Shown here piece by piece: positions 22,814 to 36,800 of a DNA stretch of 64,000 nt. How positions within the stretch are numbered: position 1 is the stretch's first letter; each line of letters begins with the position of its first letter. Position numbers and translations under genes: made by a program. The stretch is from Dioscorea cayenensis subsp. rotundata (Eukaryota > Streptophyta > Magnoliopsida > Dioscoreales > Dioscoreaceae). The stretch covers positions 310,001 through 374,000 of the forward strand of contig NC_052494.1 in assembly GCF_009730915.1 (NCBI RefSeq). Reading direction: 5' to 3'. The notes beneath the pieces were generated by a model. It searched no databases. It was not told the origin of the DNA and worked only from the letters and a program-made list of their open reading frames with translations.

Positions 22814-25596
22814 CTACTAACAAGCCAAACAAATCAATATAGCAATGTGAACCAAACAAATTAAGATAGCATACCTATCAAAGTGATCCCCATCGTTTAC
22901 CTTCCCAGGCATCTAAATTTATGATAAAATATCACATTCTATGAATCAAACAACCCAGAGTAACCCATCAAAAAGAAGTTGATTTCAGACAGCTGCAGCC
23001 CTTTGGTAAGAAACCAGATGATAACTATGTGCAAATTTTACAGCAAACATGGACAGTCACACAAGACTCATTATAGAAATTTCTGGTAATATTTTGATGT
23101 GATTTTTCAGGGAAGTTCAACAAGTCGAAATTTGAATAATAAACTAATTTTGCGCCTGCTTCTAAGATAGTCAAAATGTTGTGCTAAGATGTACTGCTTA
23201 AATGAATATTTCTAGCAAACTGTTAAACAACATATGCATAAAATCTGCATCACAAAGCATGATTATATATATAGCAATTTAACTAGGCTAATACAAGCTA
23301 ATAAAACAACAATATTTTGTCCACTAATTTTTAACAGCGTACGTTTCCAGGTGATGAGGTCTGCTGCAGAAAACAAATTGAAATTTAACAAATGCTGCTT
23401 AATAAATTGATACTTCCACTTGAAGCTCTGCAAAAATTACAGCTGAGCTTTGCACATCAGTTTTCAAAATCAAGAAAGATGAGCAAATTGTTATTAATCA
23501 ACGGGTTTTCTTGGGAAGGTTAAATTTTAAATTTAAGATTAAATATAGAAAGCAAAATCATGATTAAATTTCTTTCACAAAATTAACAAAAAATAATTAG
23601 AAGATTCTGGGGTTGATTGATTCAAAAAGTGATTGATTTTTTATTTCAAGTCTAAATATAGGAAGTAATTATGATTAAATTTGATTTTCCAAATTTAAAA
23701 ATGAAATTAGAAGATTCAGAAGTTTATTGATTTAAGAGAGAGTATAATCATAACGAGTTCCTATTGTTTATATATATATATATATATATATTCTTGGGGT
23801 GCTATTATTGATACAGATGCTACCATTTTTCTACATACATGACTGTAACTTTCCACTTGCTTGGCTAGGAAATCATATTCAATTTAGTCTGATAAGTTCA
23901 CACACGATGCCGAATTTCACATGCAGAAAGTGAAATCAGATGAAAGAAAAAGTTGCAATCACAGTGATATAAAAATCACAATCTGAAGTTTGTGCACATC
24001 AACCACGATTAATCATTGCTCAGAAATTTCACAGTTGATGTCAGAGATACAAAATGACTTGACTTGCCAAGACTAGCATGTCCAATTAGCAAAAGCTTGA
24101 ACAGGTAAATGACTGGGGGCGAGAGGAAATTATAAAATAAATTTCTTGAGTCAGTGTAAACGAAACATGTAAAACAAAATTACGAGGAACATAATTTTTT
24201 TTTCAACATTCAATTTCTTCAAAGTAAATAGTACATCAGGCAATGAGGACTATGATTCTGATAAATCATGTAAATAATAATGTTATGCTTCATTATATTC
24301 AGATGCACATGATCAACAAAATCCTGACATGTTTAACAAGACACCAATATTATTGACATACACCTACAGAACAATAAAACAGAACAAGGTCAGTTAATTG
24401 CTCTGTTTACTGCATCACTTGTCAGGAAAAAGAATTAGAGGAGATATTGATCAGCATATAAAACAGGTGGAAACCTCCATAAATTTCGAAAAGAAAAAGA
24501 GCAAAGACATGATCCAATCAAATAACTCTTTCTATACATTTCACTTTCTGCATGTGTTATCACCAAATGTGGCAATACCTGGACGGAGAATGGCCATTGC
24601 TTGTTGCTCTCAAGCACAGCCTCACCTACCAATCAAATGATTCACAAAATGAGAAACATGTGTGAATAATAGAAAATGAGGTGATAGCACGATAGTTGCC
24701 TGATATCCAATCTGTGCATGTAATCATTTGTAGTTACCAGTTTTGTATCCTTAGTTACAGATCAATATGTTGATAAAAGAATTGAAGTTATGCCGCAAAT
24801 TATTGAAATACAAAATTAAATACATTTTAATGAATGATTCCTTAGCTGTCCTCATCAACTACCTTATGTTAAGGAACAAATTACTGTGTAGACCAATCTC
24901 ATATAACACAGTAGAGGTCCAAGAGGAGATGGTATGCTCGACTATAAGGATCTTTGATTACATAACTAAAAGTCTAAAACCATAGCACTTATATCCATCC
25001 AAATGCATCTAATGCAGTAATTCTTATTGTGAACGGTGCACGTGCACAATTGTGCGTGTTGTTGTCAGTCTTGTGACTTTCATATTACACATAATTGTGA
25101 AAGAAAATGTATGAAGTAATGCTTATGAAACTAAAATTCTTGGTAGTTCTGAAATTTGGCATATTGCATAACCAAAATGAAGAAAAAATAATGATCCATA
25201 ACCAAAGAAGAGCAGTTCCACGACCACTGTAAATTACATATTAACATTGGAGACACTATATTTATTGCTGCGAAGGTCACAATAATCAATAATAAGATGA
25301 ATATGTTTAGGCAATATATGCTACAAATACAACATGTAGTTCCCTAAGGAACACACTTATGTTGTTGAAACCTATTCTGCTTGTAAGAAATGACAATCCT
25401 GTGGCACAGAGAGGCTTCTCAACAGCAATTTGGCAAATATAACACTTTTTCTAGTAAGATGAATCGAACAAATATCACATTGACACAATGTAATTAAAAC
25501 CTCTTGTAAGCAGTTTAGTTTGGTGTAACCAGCAACAAACATGCACCAACTTTTGTGCTTCTGGCAAATGAGATTATTTGGAAAAAAAAATTTCAA

Positions 25597-25945
25597 CAAA
25601 TAACAAGAAGCAGAATCAGATCAAGCCATTAACTTCAAACTCTAGTTACAGCAATGTGAGATAAAAGCTAACTGAATTGAGTAATTTTTGAACTTTTACC
25701 AGCCTAGCAAACATCAAGTATAGCATTACAAATCATTTTTAGTATATTCACCTCTACATCAGCTATTATTAGGAATAGATTTCAATAAGTAACAATAAGC
25801 AAGCCAAGCCATTAATTTCAAAAATCTAGTTACAGCAATGTGAGATTACAGCTAATTGCATTAAGTCTTTAACTTTCATCACAAGTATACCAGTACAAAT
25901 CATTTTTAGCATGCTTACCACCCCACATCAATAACAGTATCCTTC
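25597..25945 (+). repeat. Two-copy direct repeat, period about 190 bp
   Basis: The block AGCCATTAACTTCAA...TCTAGTTACAGCAATGTGAG (from about 25,624) returns at about 25,812 as AGCCATTAATTTCAA...TCTAGTTACAGCAATGTGAG. Both continue into ACAAATCATTTTTAG. The copies have diverged modestly. Confidence 0.75.
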
Positions 25946-26699
25946 CCATTGATAAACCAGAAGTTTTCAGAAATAATTTTTCTCGTGAGGATGCTTTAGC
26001 AAATTATCAAATACATGGCAATTTTGTATGTATATACATATATATATACTTTATATAATTAAATTTAGTTATCATAAATTTTTGCATATAACACCATAAT
26101 TTTTTTTAAAGTAATATGTATTGCTTATGAGGGTGTTTTCATTAAAAAAATCATATGTATTTAAAAAAATTGCAAAACATACAATAATTTTAAAAAAGGG
26201 AAACCCTTTCATATGATTTAAAAAAGGTACATGATATTTTGCAAGGAAAACCCTAGAAACAGACATCATGGAGCAGAAGAACCATTTTATTACATTCAAC
26301 CCTTTCATCCAAGAATTTTCTGAGAGCAAAACGTGGAGTTTGCTTTCCCAACAGAAAAGAAAGAAACGCAAGAAAAGAAATTCTAATCCCATAAAAGATT
26401 CAAGCATATACACAAGCATCATCAACTATTAGAATTATGAATAACATAAAACTTTCTCATTACCGATTATTAAATAAAACCATACAACCATTAAAGTAAG
26501 ACGTTTGGCAACAAAGTGCGAATATCTATACAAAAAGTAAATGCATCTGGAATTTTTGGAAGCTAATTGTAATGCAAACCCTATTCACTCTGAGAATCTA
26601 GGAAAACAGATTCAAGAACTTCTTTCGAACGGAACAACCACCTAAACACGGATACACATTGACAAATAATAAACCTAAAACCTAACATAAAACACTCAG

Positions 26700-27544
26700 G
26701 TCCAAAAACTGACATCCATAGTTTCAAGAAACTTTCTTTAAATTTGATCAAACACTGGAAAATATTAATCAAACCCAAGGCATTAGCAGCAAAATCATGG
26801 ATATCCATTAGAGAAAAAAAAAAATGAGACTAGGGAGTGGGGATGACAATCTGAGGAATCACATGCAAAGAGACCATTGAAATTTTGAAACAAACCCTCA
26901 TAATAATATGAGAGAATATACAGAAACTCATTCCTCATGCACTCAACTGTGTGGAAATCTGAAGCAATTCTAAAACACAAAAGACAGAAGGACATACCTA
27001 AAGTTCTAAACCCTAGCACCAATCATAAAAAAATAATAATAATAATAATAAAAATAAAAAATAAAAAAAAATAAAAAAATATTCTCTCCACTTGATCAAA
27101 CACTGCTAAACATCCATGAAGCTAATAAAATTATCACTAAATCTTGAGTTTAGAATGATAAACCGCTGGAAATCTCCTAACGTAAAGAGAGTAGATCAGA
27201 ATTTCTAGTTGCAAACTTGAAATTCTCAATACTAAGAAGTCTAGTAGAGTTTGCTCATGCAAGAAATTCTTCAGGATAGGACAAACCCATGAAAATCTTG
27301 AATCATTTAAGCAAGGAAAAAGACCAAAACCCTAAACCTCAACTCTGTAGATTCAAGAAAAATATCTCTCGACTTTTATTAAACACTACTAAATATCGAT
27401 GGAACTAAGAAACTTATAAACAAATATAGTGTTTGGAAATGGTAAACAGTAGAATCATTACGAGTAAGTATTAGAATTTTGAAGCAATTACTAAAGCATA
27501 AAACTAGAGTTGTTCCAAGACATACCTAAATATAATACAAAAGG

Positions 27545-27545
<1 letters not shown>
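26700..27545 (+). repeat. Divergent direct repeats in the spacer
   Basis: TTGATCAAACACTGGAAAATAT (about 26,738) recurs as TTGATCAAACACTGCTAAACAT (27,093) and TTATTAAACACTACTAAATAT (27,377). GAAGCAATTCTAAAACACAA (about 26,961) and a GACATACCTAAA block (26,992) return near 27,482 and 27,518, suggesting old tandem copies of roughly 300-520 bp. Confidence 0.5.
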
Positions 27546-27577
<32 letters not shown>

Positions 27578-27578
27578 C
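27544..27578. repeat. Compound (TG)n(AG)n microsatellite
   Basis: GGTGTGTGTGTGTGTGTAG passes directly into a run of AG dinucleotides. Confidence 0.85.
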
Positions 27579-27859
27579 AATAGTATTATAGATTACTAAT
27601 ACATCAACTCATCATCAATAATAAGAAAGGGTTCACATCAAAACCTGACTAAACTTCATGGAGATGATCTGATTAAATTGCGCTTACACAAAATGAGGCC
27701 CAAATAGACAATGTAGTCAGTAAGTTTTACTGCTAAGCTTCTTGGTGCACCTCAAATTTAACACACTTCTTGAATGTGATGCTGATATAAACTATAATCC
27801 ATTTTCTAGTATACATACCTCACTAAGAGATAACATAAGCGGAAGTGAGTTTTGCAAAC

Positions 27860-30800
27860 TCATTTACTGCTTTTCTGATCAAGGAAGCTCAACAAAAATC
27901 CACTAACAATCCTTCTTGCAATAGGATTGGGTATATGACGGCACAACCTCCCATCCATATAAGCAACTATACCTGATAAAACAAACTTAACAACAGCTTG
28001 TTTCCGAGTATGTTTTTCTGGGCCTGCTTCTGGAGACTCGCCTTCATCTCCATCTTTTTTGGTTTTCGATCTGATGCCAACAAGGAATTTACTTGCTTCT
28101 TGATGCAATATGTGGATTGCGTAATGGACAAACAGGTGTTCACACAGAGTCAGCACTGCTGGCCCAAGTCTCCAATCCTACAATTCAACCCAAAGGTCAA
28201 AGGTACAATACGATGCAAACCTTAGTTTTTGAGTTTATGATGGGATATAGACGAGACAATTATACTTCTTGTTAGTGACTCTTGATGCAAATACACAACA
28301 TTGAGGAAAGATGCACCAAGTAAACAAAGAAAACCAAGAGCTTATAGTTATCCAACATTAAACAATTAACATTTTTAGCTATGGAGCACGAACTCGGTCT
28401 ACCTCACATTTCAAGCTTACACACTTTAGGCATGAAGTCAGTCTACCTTACTTTTCAAGCTTACGCATTTCAAAGAAAACTCTAGGCTAGAAATTCCAAT
28501 TACAATCACAGTGAAAGAAACTTACATGTTCAGCGCGCAAATGACGGAAAGGATGAGAAGTGGTAGAACCATCTCCTTCTAACAAATTCTTGCTCACAAG
28601 AAAGCTTTTCACATTTTCCACAATTTCATTAATGACAGAAGTGTTTGGAGGTAGGTTCTTGAGATAAACCTGTTAGGTAAATGGTAAATATCAATGCAAT
28701 TTTCTGGCAATCAATGCTATTGAGCTTCCCTAACATTTAGCTAATCTCATATCCAATTGCTGCTAAACAACCAACATCCAATGCGAAAGAGGGAAGAAAG
28801 AAATCAACATCTGCACAAGATGAAAATGCTTTCTCAAATCCTTACCAGGTCATCTACCACCCTCACACGAAGGAATTCTAGCTGGTACCTAGTATCCAGC
28901 ATAGCCTGCAGGTACCCTTCGATATATTGCTGCATCATTATTTATAAAGGACACAGATTATAATTTCTTCAAATTTGAGTTTCTTCTAGTTGCGGGTGGA
29001 GGTCATCCACATATGAACAAGTTAATTATATAGCCATAAGTTAAACTTGGGTCATAATTTAAAGTTTTAAACTATACTTGGAGCAAAATTACCTCATCAA
29101 CCCCTGGACTACGAACAAGTTCAATTTTTCTGTCTGGACCTCCTTCCATTATAGCAGCACCCAATAAAGTTGGCTCCATAGCCAATCTAAGTATACCTTG
29201 GTGGAAACCAGTCACCTGAAAAAATTTGTGACATCAATTAAAAGAGTAAGAAATGACGATTAATCCTATACTATACTTAAGGTTAAATATCCCAAATACA
29301 TTTGTTTTCAGAACAGTACAAGGATTCAACAAGCTATAATTATTTATTTCATAAACTAACTTGACCATTACCATGCCATTGAAACCATTTGTTTCTGCCC
29401 CACTTAAAACATTGTCTGAAATTTCCGTGAGAGCAGCAAATAGAGCATTTGAACCTGCCATTTTCATCTGTGGGGAACACAAAATAAGATAGTGACTGCA
29501 TTTGATAGGACACATAATATGTATATATAATCTCTAAAGATTTCAGATGATGAAGTGTACAGTTTTCCCCAAATCACCAAAGTACCGCTTTGTCCCTGAA
29601 AGGCCCTTTGCTTTGGCATACATGCTGATAAATTTGAACATACCTATCCAGCAATTCAGACCATAGATGGTTAGTTCTACCTGATACAATAGATAATGGG
29701 AGTGCATGGTAATAAATTGTTCTGATTCCTTACATCTACCCAAGATGAACGCTCAACTAACAATCAAATGATAGATGTGTGTAGCAAAGAAGCAAATTTG
29801 CCACTCCTATTTAACTTGTTCACAATGATTAGTCCTACAATGCACAATATACAGAAAATATACAACAGGAAAAAGTGCTAAGATTCATGTGCATGTGGCT
29901 TCAGTCTTCAGGTGTCTGATGTTGTAAAGTTGAAGAATCAAGGTTGAGTGAGGAAGCTATCTTATTAAGTGTCACCTATTCAGACTATCTGGCAATAAAT
30001 TTAAGTATTCAACCAATTATTCAAGCACCATGCAAATATTCACTTTGAAACTTTTCTTTGGCCCTGGGCAGGTCATGTAGAGGCTGAAGCTGTGGCAATA
30101 TTCTAGGTGATTAAGGAGATTCAAATCACTCAAGATAGTTCAACTAAACTAATGACCTAAACCTATCTTAAAATTTAAGACAAAAGTTATACTTTTCCAA
30201 AACTAGTTTGAAACACGGTATGCAGATAGTGGGTAGAAATGAACTGTTAACATGCATTTACATGTAGGAAGGTCAATTGACTTTCTAAAGGCACAAGTCG
30301 ATACAAAACATCATAACAGGCCAAATGACAATTAAAACATTAAAAGGGAAAAAGAATTTGAAAATCCAACTAAAAGGATTGAAAGAATTTTACCTAAAGT
30401 AATTCCAGGAAGATTGATTGAGCCATCAGAAGGATCAAAGAAAACATCTAGAGAAGATGAGGCTGTGTCATCAAAAATTGAAGCAAAGGCTGGTGGAAGC
30501 AGTTGACTTCCTTTGGCCATATATACACCTCTTATCACATACCTTTGATGGCAAGTATGACAATTTTTTTTCCAAAATAATAGAAAAAAGAAAAAAAAAT
30601 GACTCAATGGAAAAATCAAAAAGAGAAATGTAATGTATTTGCTGACCAAGTATACAAATCAAATTTCATGAAGCCTACCAAGAGTAATGCTTTGCACACT
30701 TTATAAGCAACTCACGAGAGGTCACTAAAGCATGCGTCAGGAGGATGCCATTCAGCTGCACAACTGTATTCTTTATTGTTGGCACCTAAAGGAGAGAAAG

Positions 30801-33800
30801 AAGAGACAAAGACCCTCCTCTATCAGGTTAACATGCAGCGTGTGTAAAACATAAAGCTAAATGGCAGGTTTTGCAAACAAATCAAAAGGCTTCAGACGAT
30901 ACCTTAACCACACTGTGCAAAAATGACCTTAGTGTTTCTTGGGTGGAGCTATAATTCAAATCTGGATTCCCCGGTAGAAAACTTGCTTTGATCTTGAAAA
31001 GTCAATAAGCACAATGTGAACAAAAAAAAATGGAAGATAAAAGAAAATATTGAGCATCCAATATGATATCCTTGCAATTGATAAAATCAACAGAGAACTA
31101 AACCAAACCATAATAGGGTGGATCTCAAAATGCTTAAAATAGAACTGCTGACTCCGTGTTGTAGGATCACTGACAGAAGTTCTCCAGAATGGAACAAGCC
31201 TCATCAAAGTCTCCTCATCAACATTTAGATCAATTGGCTGAAATGATATAATGTCTTAGCCAACCACTAAAGTACATACTTGAAAATGCATGGTCTCAGA
31301 TAGTTTTGACAATTGGAAGTAAGAATTTGTGAAATAACAGTTATATGGATCATACACATGGAACTACGAAATGCAAGAGTACAAAACAACTTGAATAGCA
31401 GCTTTATATGTACCTGTAGAACAATAGAGGAGTATTTAACTTGTTTAACTTTAGAATTGGTCGACTGCAGGACAAAGACCACACGAAGAATATCCTCATT
31501 CAAGCCAGGATCACTGTGACTTCCTCGAATCATTGATGCAAATGGCGCTCCTTCCCATTTTTCATCCACACTAATTACCTAAAGTGACAAGAAATGAAGC
31601 ACCAATGAACTTCACAATAGTAATTATTGCCTTTCATAACAGTCACCAACATGCCAAAACATAAGGATGTTTTTCCTAGATTTAAAAGTGTCAAGCATTA
31701 CCTGAACTCTTAAATGGTTGTATTTATAGTCATCTGCAATCAAGGAATCCAAAGCTATGTTTTCAAATCTTAAAAGTATAAGAGTGGACCGATCTGGCAG
31801 CTCAGTTCCACGAGCATCCTTCAGCAAGTATAATCAACAATTATGTCAGGGTGAAGAGTGATATAACATCTTGCAGAGAAAAACAGTATACAATCCAATG
31901 ATTATAGTGAAGCCACATATGAATTTCTAGACATTATACTTTCAACTAATGCACCAAGTTTCACTTGTACATGGTTCCCAAACTGAAAAACTCATTTGAG
32001 ATATTCCCACACTATCTTTTCACCCATAGGATAAGATTAGCTTATCAACGCAACAGACCCAAAATTATAAAATTGGAAAGAATTAGTCGTAGTTATAATT
32101 TTCAATTTCCATTATCTCCATCTTGCCCTCATCACCCAGCTAACTTGGTTTACCAACTAAAAGTTCAAATAAATATTGTGATTTAAATTCCATGATTATA
32201 CATGAGATCAAACCCAAGGCACAGTCTAGAACCATGACATCAAACAAAAATAGCATTCCTTTATAAACTGAGTGAAGTAGGACCAGGATTTACTCAGCAA
32301 ACTAGTGAATCAAAATAAGTTATTAAATGATATACAAACATTGCAATTAATAAAAATCTCCAAAGGCAAAACTTGGCATATCCATCTCAAATGTAGTCTA
32401 TACAGATGCATAGCGAGCATCATAAGAAATTCAAATAGGTTGTTACTACTTTTATTTAGTTTCTCCTAAATTCTTGAACTTCTAGATCAGTAATTTCCAT
32501 GAAATCTAGAAAATCCATTTAGATTTTTCAGTAATTAATTTACCAAATAAAAATCATACAAAACATAATAATTTTGAATCATAAACAAGGCCGCTCAATA
32601 TAGAAGCTGGTATAAAAGGTACCAAGGGCATCTAGATGAAATAGAATGACTAGAGAAGAGTCTGACCTGCCTGCCATTCTCAAGCAAGTGAATTGCAAAA
32701 TACGAAACTCTAAATTGCATATTTGAGCTGGGCAGAAGCAACTTCTCCTTTTTATAACCATCAGGACGCTCACAAATTCTTAATACTCTGGTAAACCCAT
32801 CTGTAAACACTTCATAACCCACCATGAAAAGTTCTAATCCACGAGTGCCATCAATGGTTCTTTTTCCAACTTCTGATCTCTTCTCAGATACCAAAGGTAT
32901 AACTGGACCTTTATTTTGCATGATCTTGAAAAATGGCTTCCATGTGCACACCTTGTCAATATTAATTTCTCGTGATACATTCATATCTACAACAGAAAAG
33001 CAGCAGCTCAGCATAAGTTCACAAATCTTCATAAAGCCTATTACAGATGTTATTCAAACCAGGATGAATTCTGCCTCATTACAAATGAAAGGAAAAACAG
33101 TTTAAACATAAAACATACAGACAATGTTGGTTTAACTGGAAATTAAGCAAAATTGGAGAAAGAAGATTTTAGGATGCTTTTTTAGTCATGAGAACACAAA
33201 CATACATTTGAGCACCATAGCAACTAACTGGCTATGGTTTTGGTTTCAAAAATACTCTTCGCTAATTAACCTGCATCATTTCTTCCATTATTATAAACTG
33301 CTGTGAAATCCTTCACAATATCATAAGTTTATGTTATAATCTGCAATAAAGTTCTTGAACTCACCATTTCAGGATACAGGGGATAATCATGAAGGACAAA
33401 TCAGCTCTTAAATCAAGGCAAAAGTGATGATTAAAGCATAAATACAATATACACACTGAAATAATTGTTCATCATGAGTTTGAAATAATTTATAAATAAA
33501 TAAATAAATCAAACATACCAACAATTTGAACCACTAGCTTATGTGGCAAGTTCAAGTCATCCCAAGCATACTCAACTGAATCTCCAGAAAGTAACAAGTC
33601 TGATTCCATAAAATCCTGAAAACGCCAGATAATGAAAACATGTTCAACAGCTGTAAGATTAAATTCTCTTATTCAAGAGGATCAATTATTTTGTGTTTTC
33701 CTCTGAGGGCGCAATTATTACTACCTTTTGATGATACATGATAGATGTACCAGACATGCAATTTTCAATTCGGTAAGGTAATGGAAAATTTGGAGGTCTA

Positions 33801-36800
33801 TAGAAGTGTAAATATAAACTGGAGCTTTCTTCCACAATATGGACAGCAGCAAACTGCACTTTCTGATTGTCCTTCCAAGCAGATGAATCTGACTGAGTAC
33901 CAAGACCAGCTGACGTTCTTCTGAATTTCAAGAAAAACCTACCAAGTGAGGAAACACAAATTGGACCAGACCAGCCATATTCTATTTCTTTTAAGGAAAA
34001 CTGGACAAAGATCAGCGAATCTCCATCCTTGCTTTTGTGCTTTTCAAGAATTGATTGAAAGAAATTAATTTTTCTCCTTTCCGAGTAAATTTTCTTCATC
34101 CAAAATGTAGCTTTGTGTTTGGACTGAACAAGGACGACCCCACTCAACTCATCCTTAAGATATGAACAATCATGGAAGACGGTCAGAATTATAAAATAGC
34201 ATTTTAAAAAAACAAAGAAAGGAAGAAAGAAAGAAAAAATCATATGTATCCTCCATAAAAAAAATTATGCAAAAAAAAGATCCTGACCTCTAGATGGCAT
34301 TGACGAACCATCACTGGTTCCTTTGATTCATTAGATATCAGATATCTAGGGGCAATGCATACTAACTGAGATGGCAAACCTGCTTTGTCAACTTTAGGGT
34401 GTAATGAAACACCGAGCTTCAATATGTGATTGTTATTCCCAGCATCCAAACCTTCCAAGGAAAGCTCAGTAAAGCCAGATAATATATCCAGGTTCAATAA
34501 TGCTTCTGATGTCTTCTTCTCTCCCAAACATTTGATATTCACTTTGTTTGATCTGATTACAAAATACATATCATGCTACAAATTGAAGAGATGCCTATAT
34601 CACTTAGAGAAAATCAAAGACATTTGATTAAAAACAAAGCGTGAATATCAAACGTCAACAAATGATGAGCATTAGAGTAACTAACAGTCCCATATCAGTT
34701 AATCTAGTACATTTGGACTTGAATATATAAATTGGGATTTTTCATCCCATTAGCTTAAGCTTTGAGATGGAATTGAACCCAAATAATACATTCAGTTTAG
34801 TAACATAGTAGTAGAGTTAAGTTCATTAGTTTGTTTTACAACATAACTAACAAAAAGGACAACATGTGTGAAAGGGACATGTAAATGGAGGGATAAAACT
34901 AATCGCTTAAATGGAGGGATTTGGTTAGAAAGTTTTCAGGTTTAGGAGTGATTTACTTTTCTATTTTTCCTATTATAAATTACTATATAATACAGTGGAG
35001 TGTCAATTCATAGGAGATGAAGAATTCAGAAGTCTTTTTCCTTCTCATATTTTTGCTTCATTTTACTTCACGGTTTACAAACATGGTAGTAGAGCTTAGT
35101 TAATCAGTTTGTTTACAACATGACTAACAAAAAAGGTAACACATATGGAAAGGGGCATATTACAGTAACTAATAATCCCACATCAATTAATATAGAAAAT
35201 TTGGACTTGCATATGCCAGTTTGGACCTCTCATATGTTAGCTTAAGCTTTTTGGTTGAAGTGAACTACCTCTAACAGTGAGAACCTAAAATACGCATGCA
35301 ATTAAACATATATATATCTCATACTTACTTCAGGAACCATGATCCACAAGACATAGGTTGTAAAAGACAACCTAGATGAGGAGGAAAGTTGGAGCTATCC
35401 TTTTTAGCTTCAATCTCAGTCCTGCATAAATTTAAAGTTGTAAAACAAGACAACAAAATCACATGAACATCATTGGCAAACATTACCAAGGGAGAAACTT
35501 CTGACTGGAAGCATAGCAGAACAAAGGGAGATCAGTGTTGTTCTGCAGAACATAACAACTAAAAATGGTTGCCTGGAAACAAAACAAGGAAGTCAATGAC
35601 CAAGACAGTAGGTTTTGGGGAAAAAATTCATATTTATGTGTACTCTTTGCCCATCACGCTCTACTTATATATTTAGGTGATGTTGATAAAGACTACAATT
35701 TAAGGAAAGAAAATGAAGTAGGATCTCGCATTGGGATTTCACATTACCTCTAAGATCCCTCTCTCTCCACAAGACAATCTTAGAGAAGCAAAGTACTTCC
35801 CCCCACCAAAATCCAACTCTATGTCAATAAACTGGGCCTCATTTTTTTGTTTATGCAATTTTTTAACACAGTCACCACTGTTTACTGGCCTGCACTTGGA
35901 ACAATGTTCAATCAAAGTTACTGTGAAGTAGACAGCATCAGGATTTGCGTAAAAGTAAGCATTTGAACCACATGGAATGATTGCTTGCTTTCCAAAGTTG
36001 CTAAAAGCACTAGCCATGTCAATATCTGCAAAACTCGGACACAGTTTCAACTTGAAATTTTCTGAATAATGTTAGTCAAGAATAAAGATGTATAGTTTTA
36101 CCTGGTTGATTTTCAGTCATAAGAACCTGAATATCTGATTGCAAGAAATTATAGACCTGAATTGTGGGGTATATAAAAATTTCCTTCTGCATTTGCAATG
36201 CAACTGGTGAAACGATAGTCTCTGATTTGTTCACGCTGTTTTCAGGTTGTATCACAGGCACCTCTCTTCTAAGTGTCTCAATAAGAAAATGTACATTGGA
36301 GACATGCTGACCTTCAACTTTAAGGGGACAACTAACAATGCTGAAGAATGATTTTGTTGCCTCAATACCAAAAGTTTTTCTCAGCTTGTAGTTTAATTTA
36401 TCCAAAATTCCGGATACACGAACAGATTTTTCACCCGTCAATTCTTCAGACCAACTTGTTGAAACTGATGTCATGTCTTCCTTGAGATATTCTGTGACAT
36501 CAGGTCTAATGGATAGTAGAAAATTTCCTGCGTTTACAAACCAAACATTTCCACAAGTCATCAGAAGCAATATTAATGTTAATGCAATCCAAGCAAGCAA
36601 ACTATTGAAAAAGGAAACATCAAATTCATTGATAGATCTCATAACCAAAAGGATAGTTTTTCTCTCTGGTTTGCAATTGAGGCACAGCTCTCATTAAATA
36701 AAAGAAGGATTAGTTCCAAAATTACAAAAAGACGTTATTACCCTTAAACTCTCTAAATGTATAATACCACTCTAACAATTACGACAATATGTAAATGGGC

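Larger units (their letters stand above)
22814..27834. other. Spacer between the two copies of the VPS13 gene tail
   Basis: AT-rich, with no recognised gene. On the minus strand, exon-like pieces with splice borders occur at 24625-24579 (open frame EAVLESNKQWPFSVQ) and about 22914-22873 (MPGKVNDGDHFDR), plus telo-box-like CTAGGGTTTAG at about 27,007-27,017 and GGTTTAGGGTTTT at about 27,325-27,337. I cannot join these into a gene. Two sets of internal repeats are listed separately. Confidence 0.45.

Noticed and set aside
22873-22914. Possible second 16S piece, because GTAAACGATGG and TTTAGATGCC occur here
   Set aside because: The matches are short, and 16S position about 800 should lie at the other side of the insert given its orientation; a coincidence is simpler.
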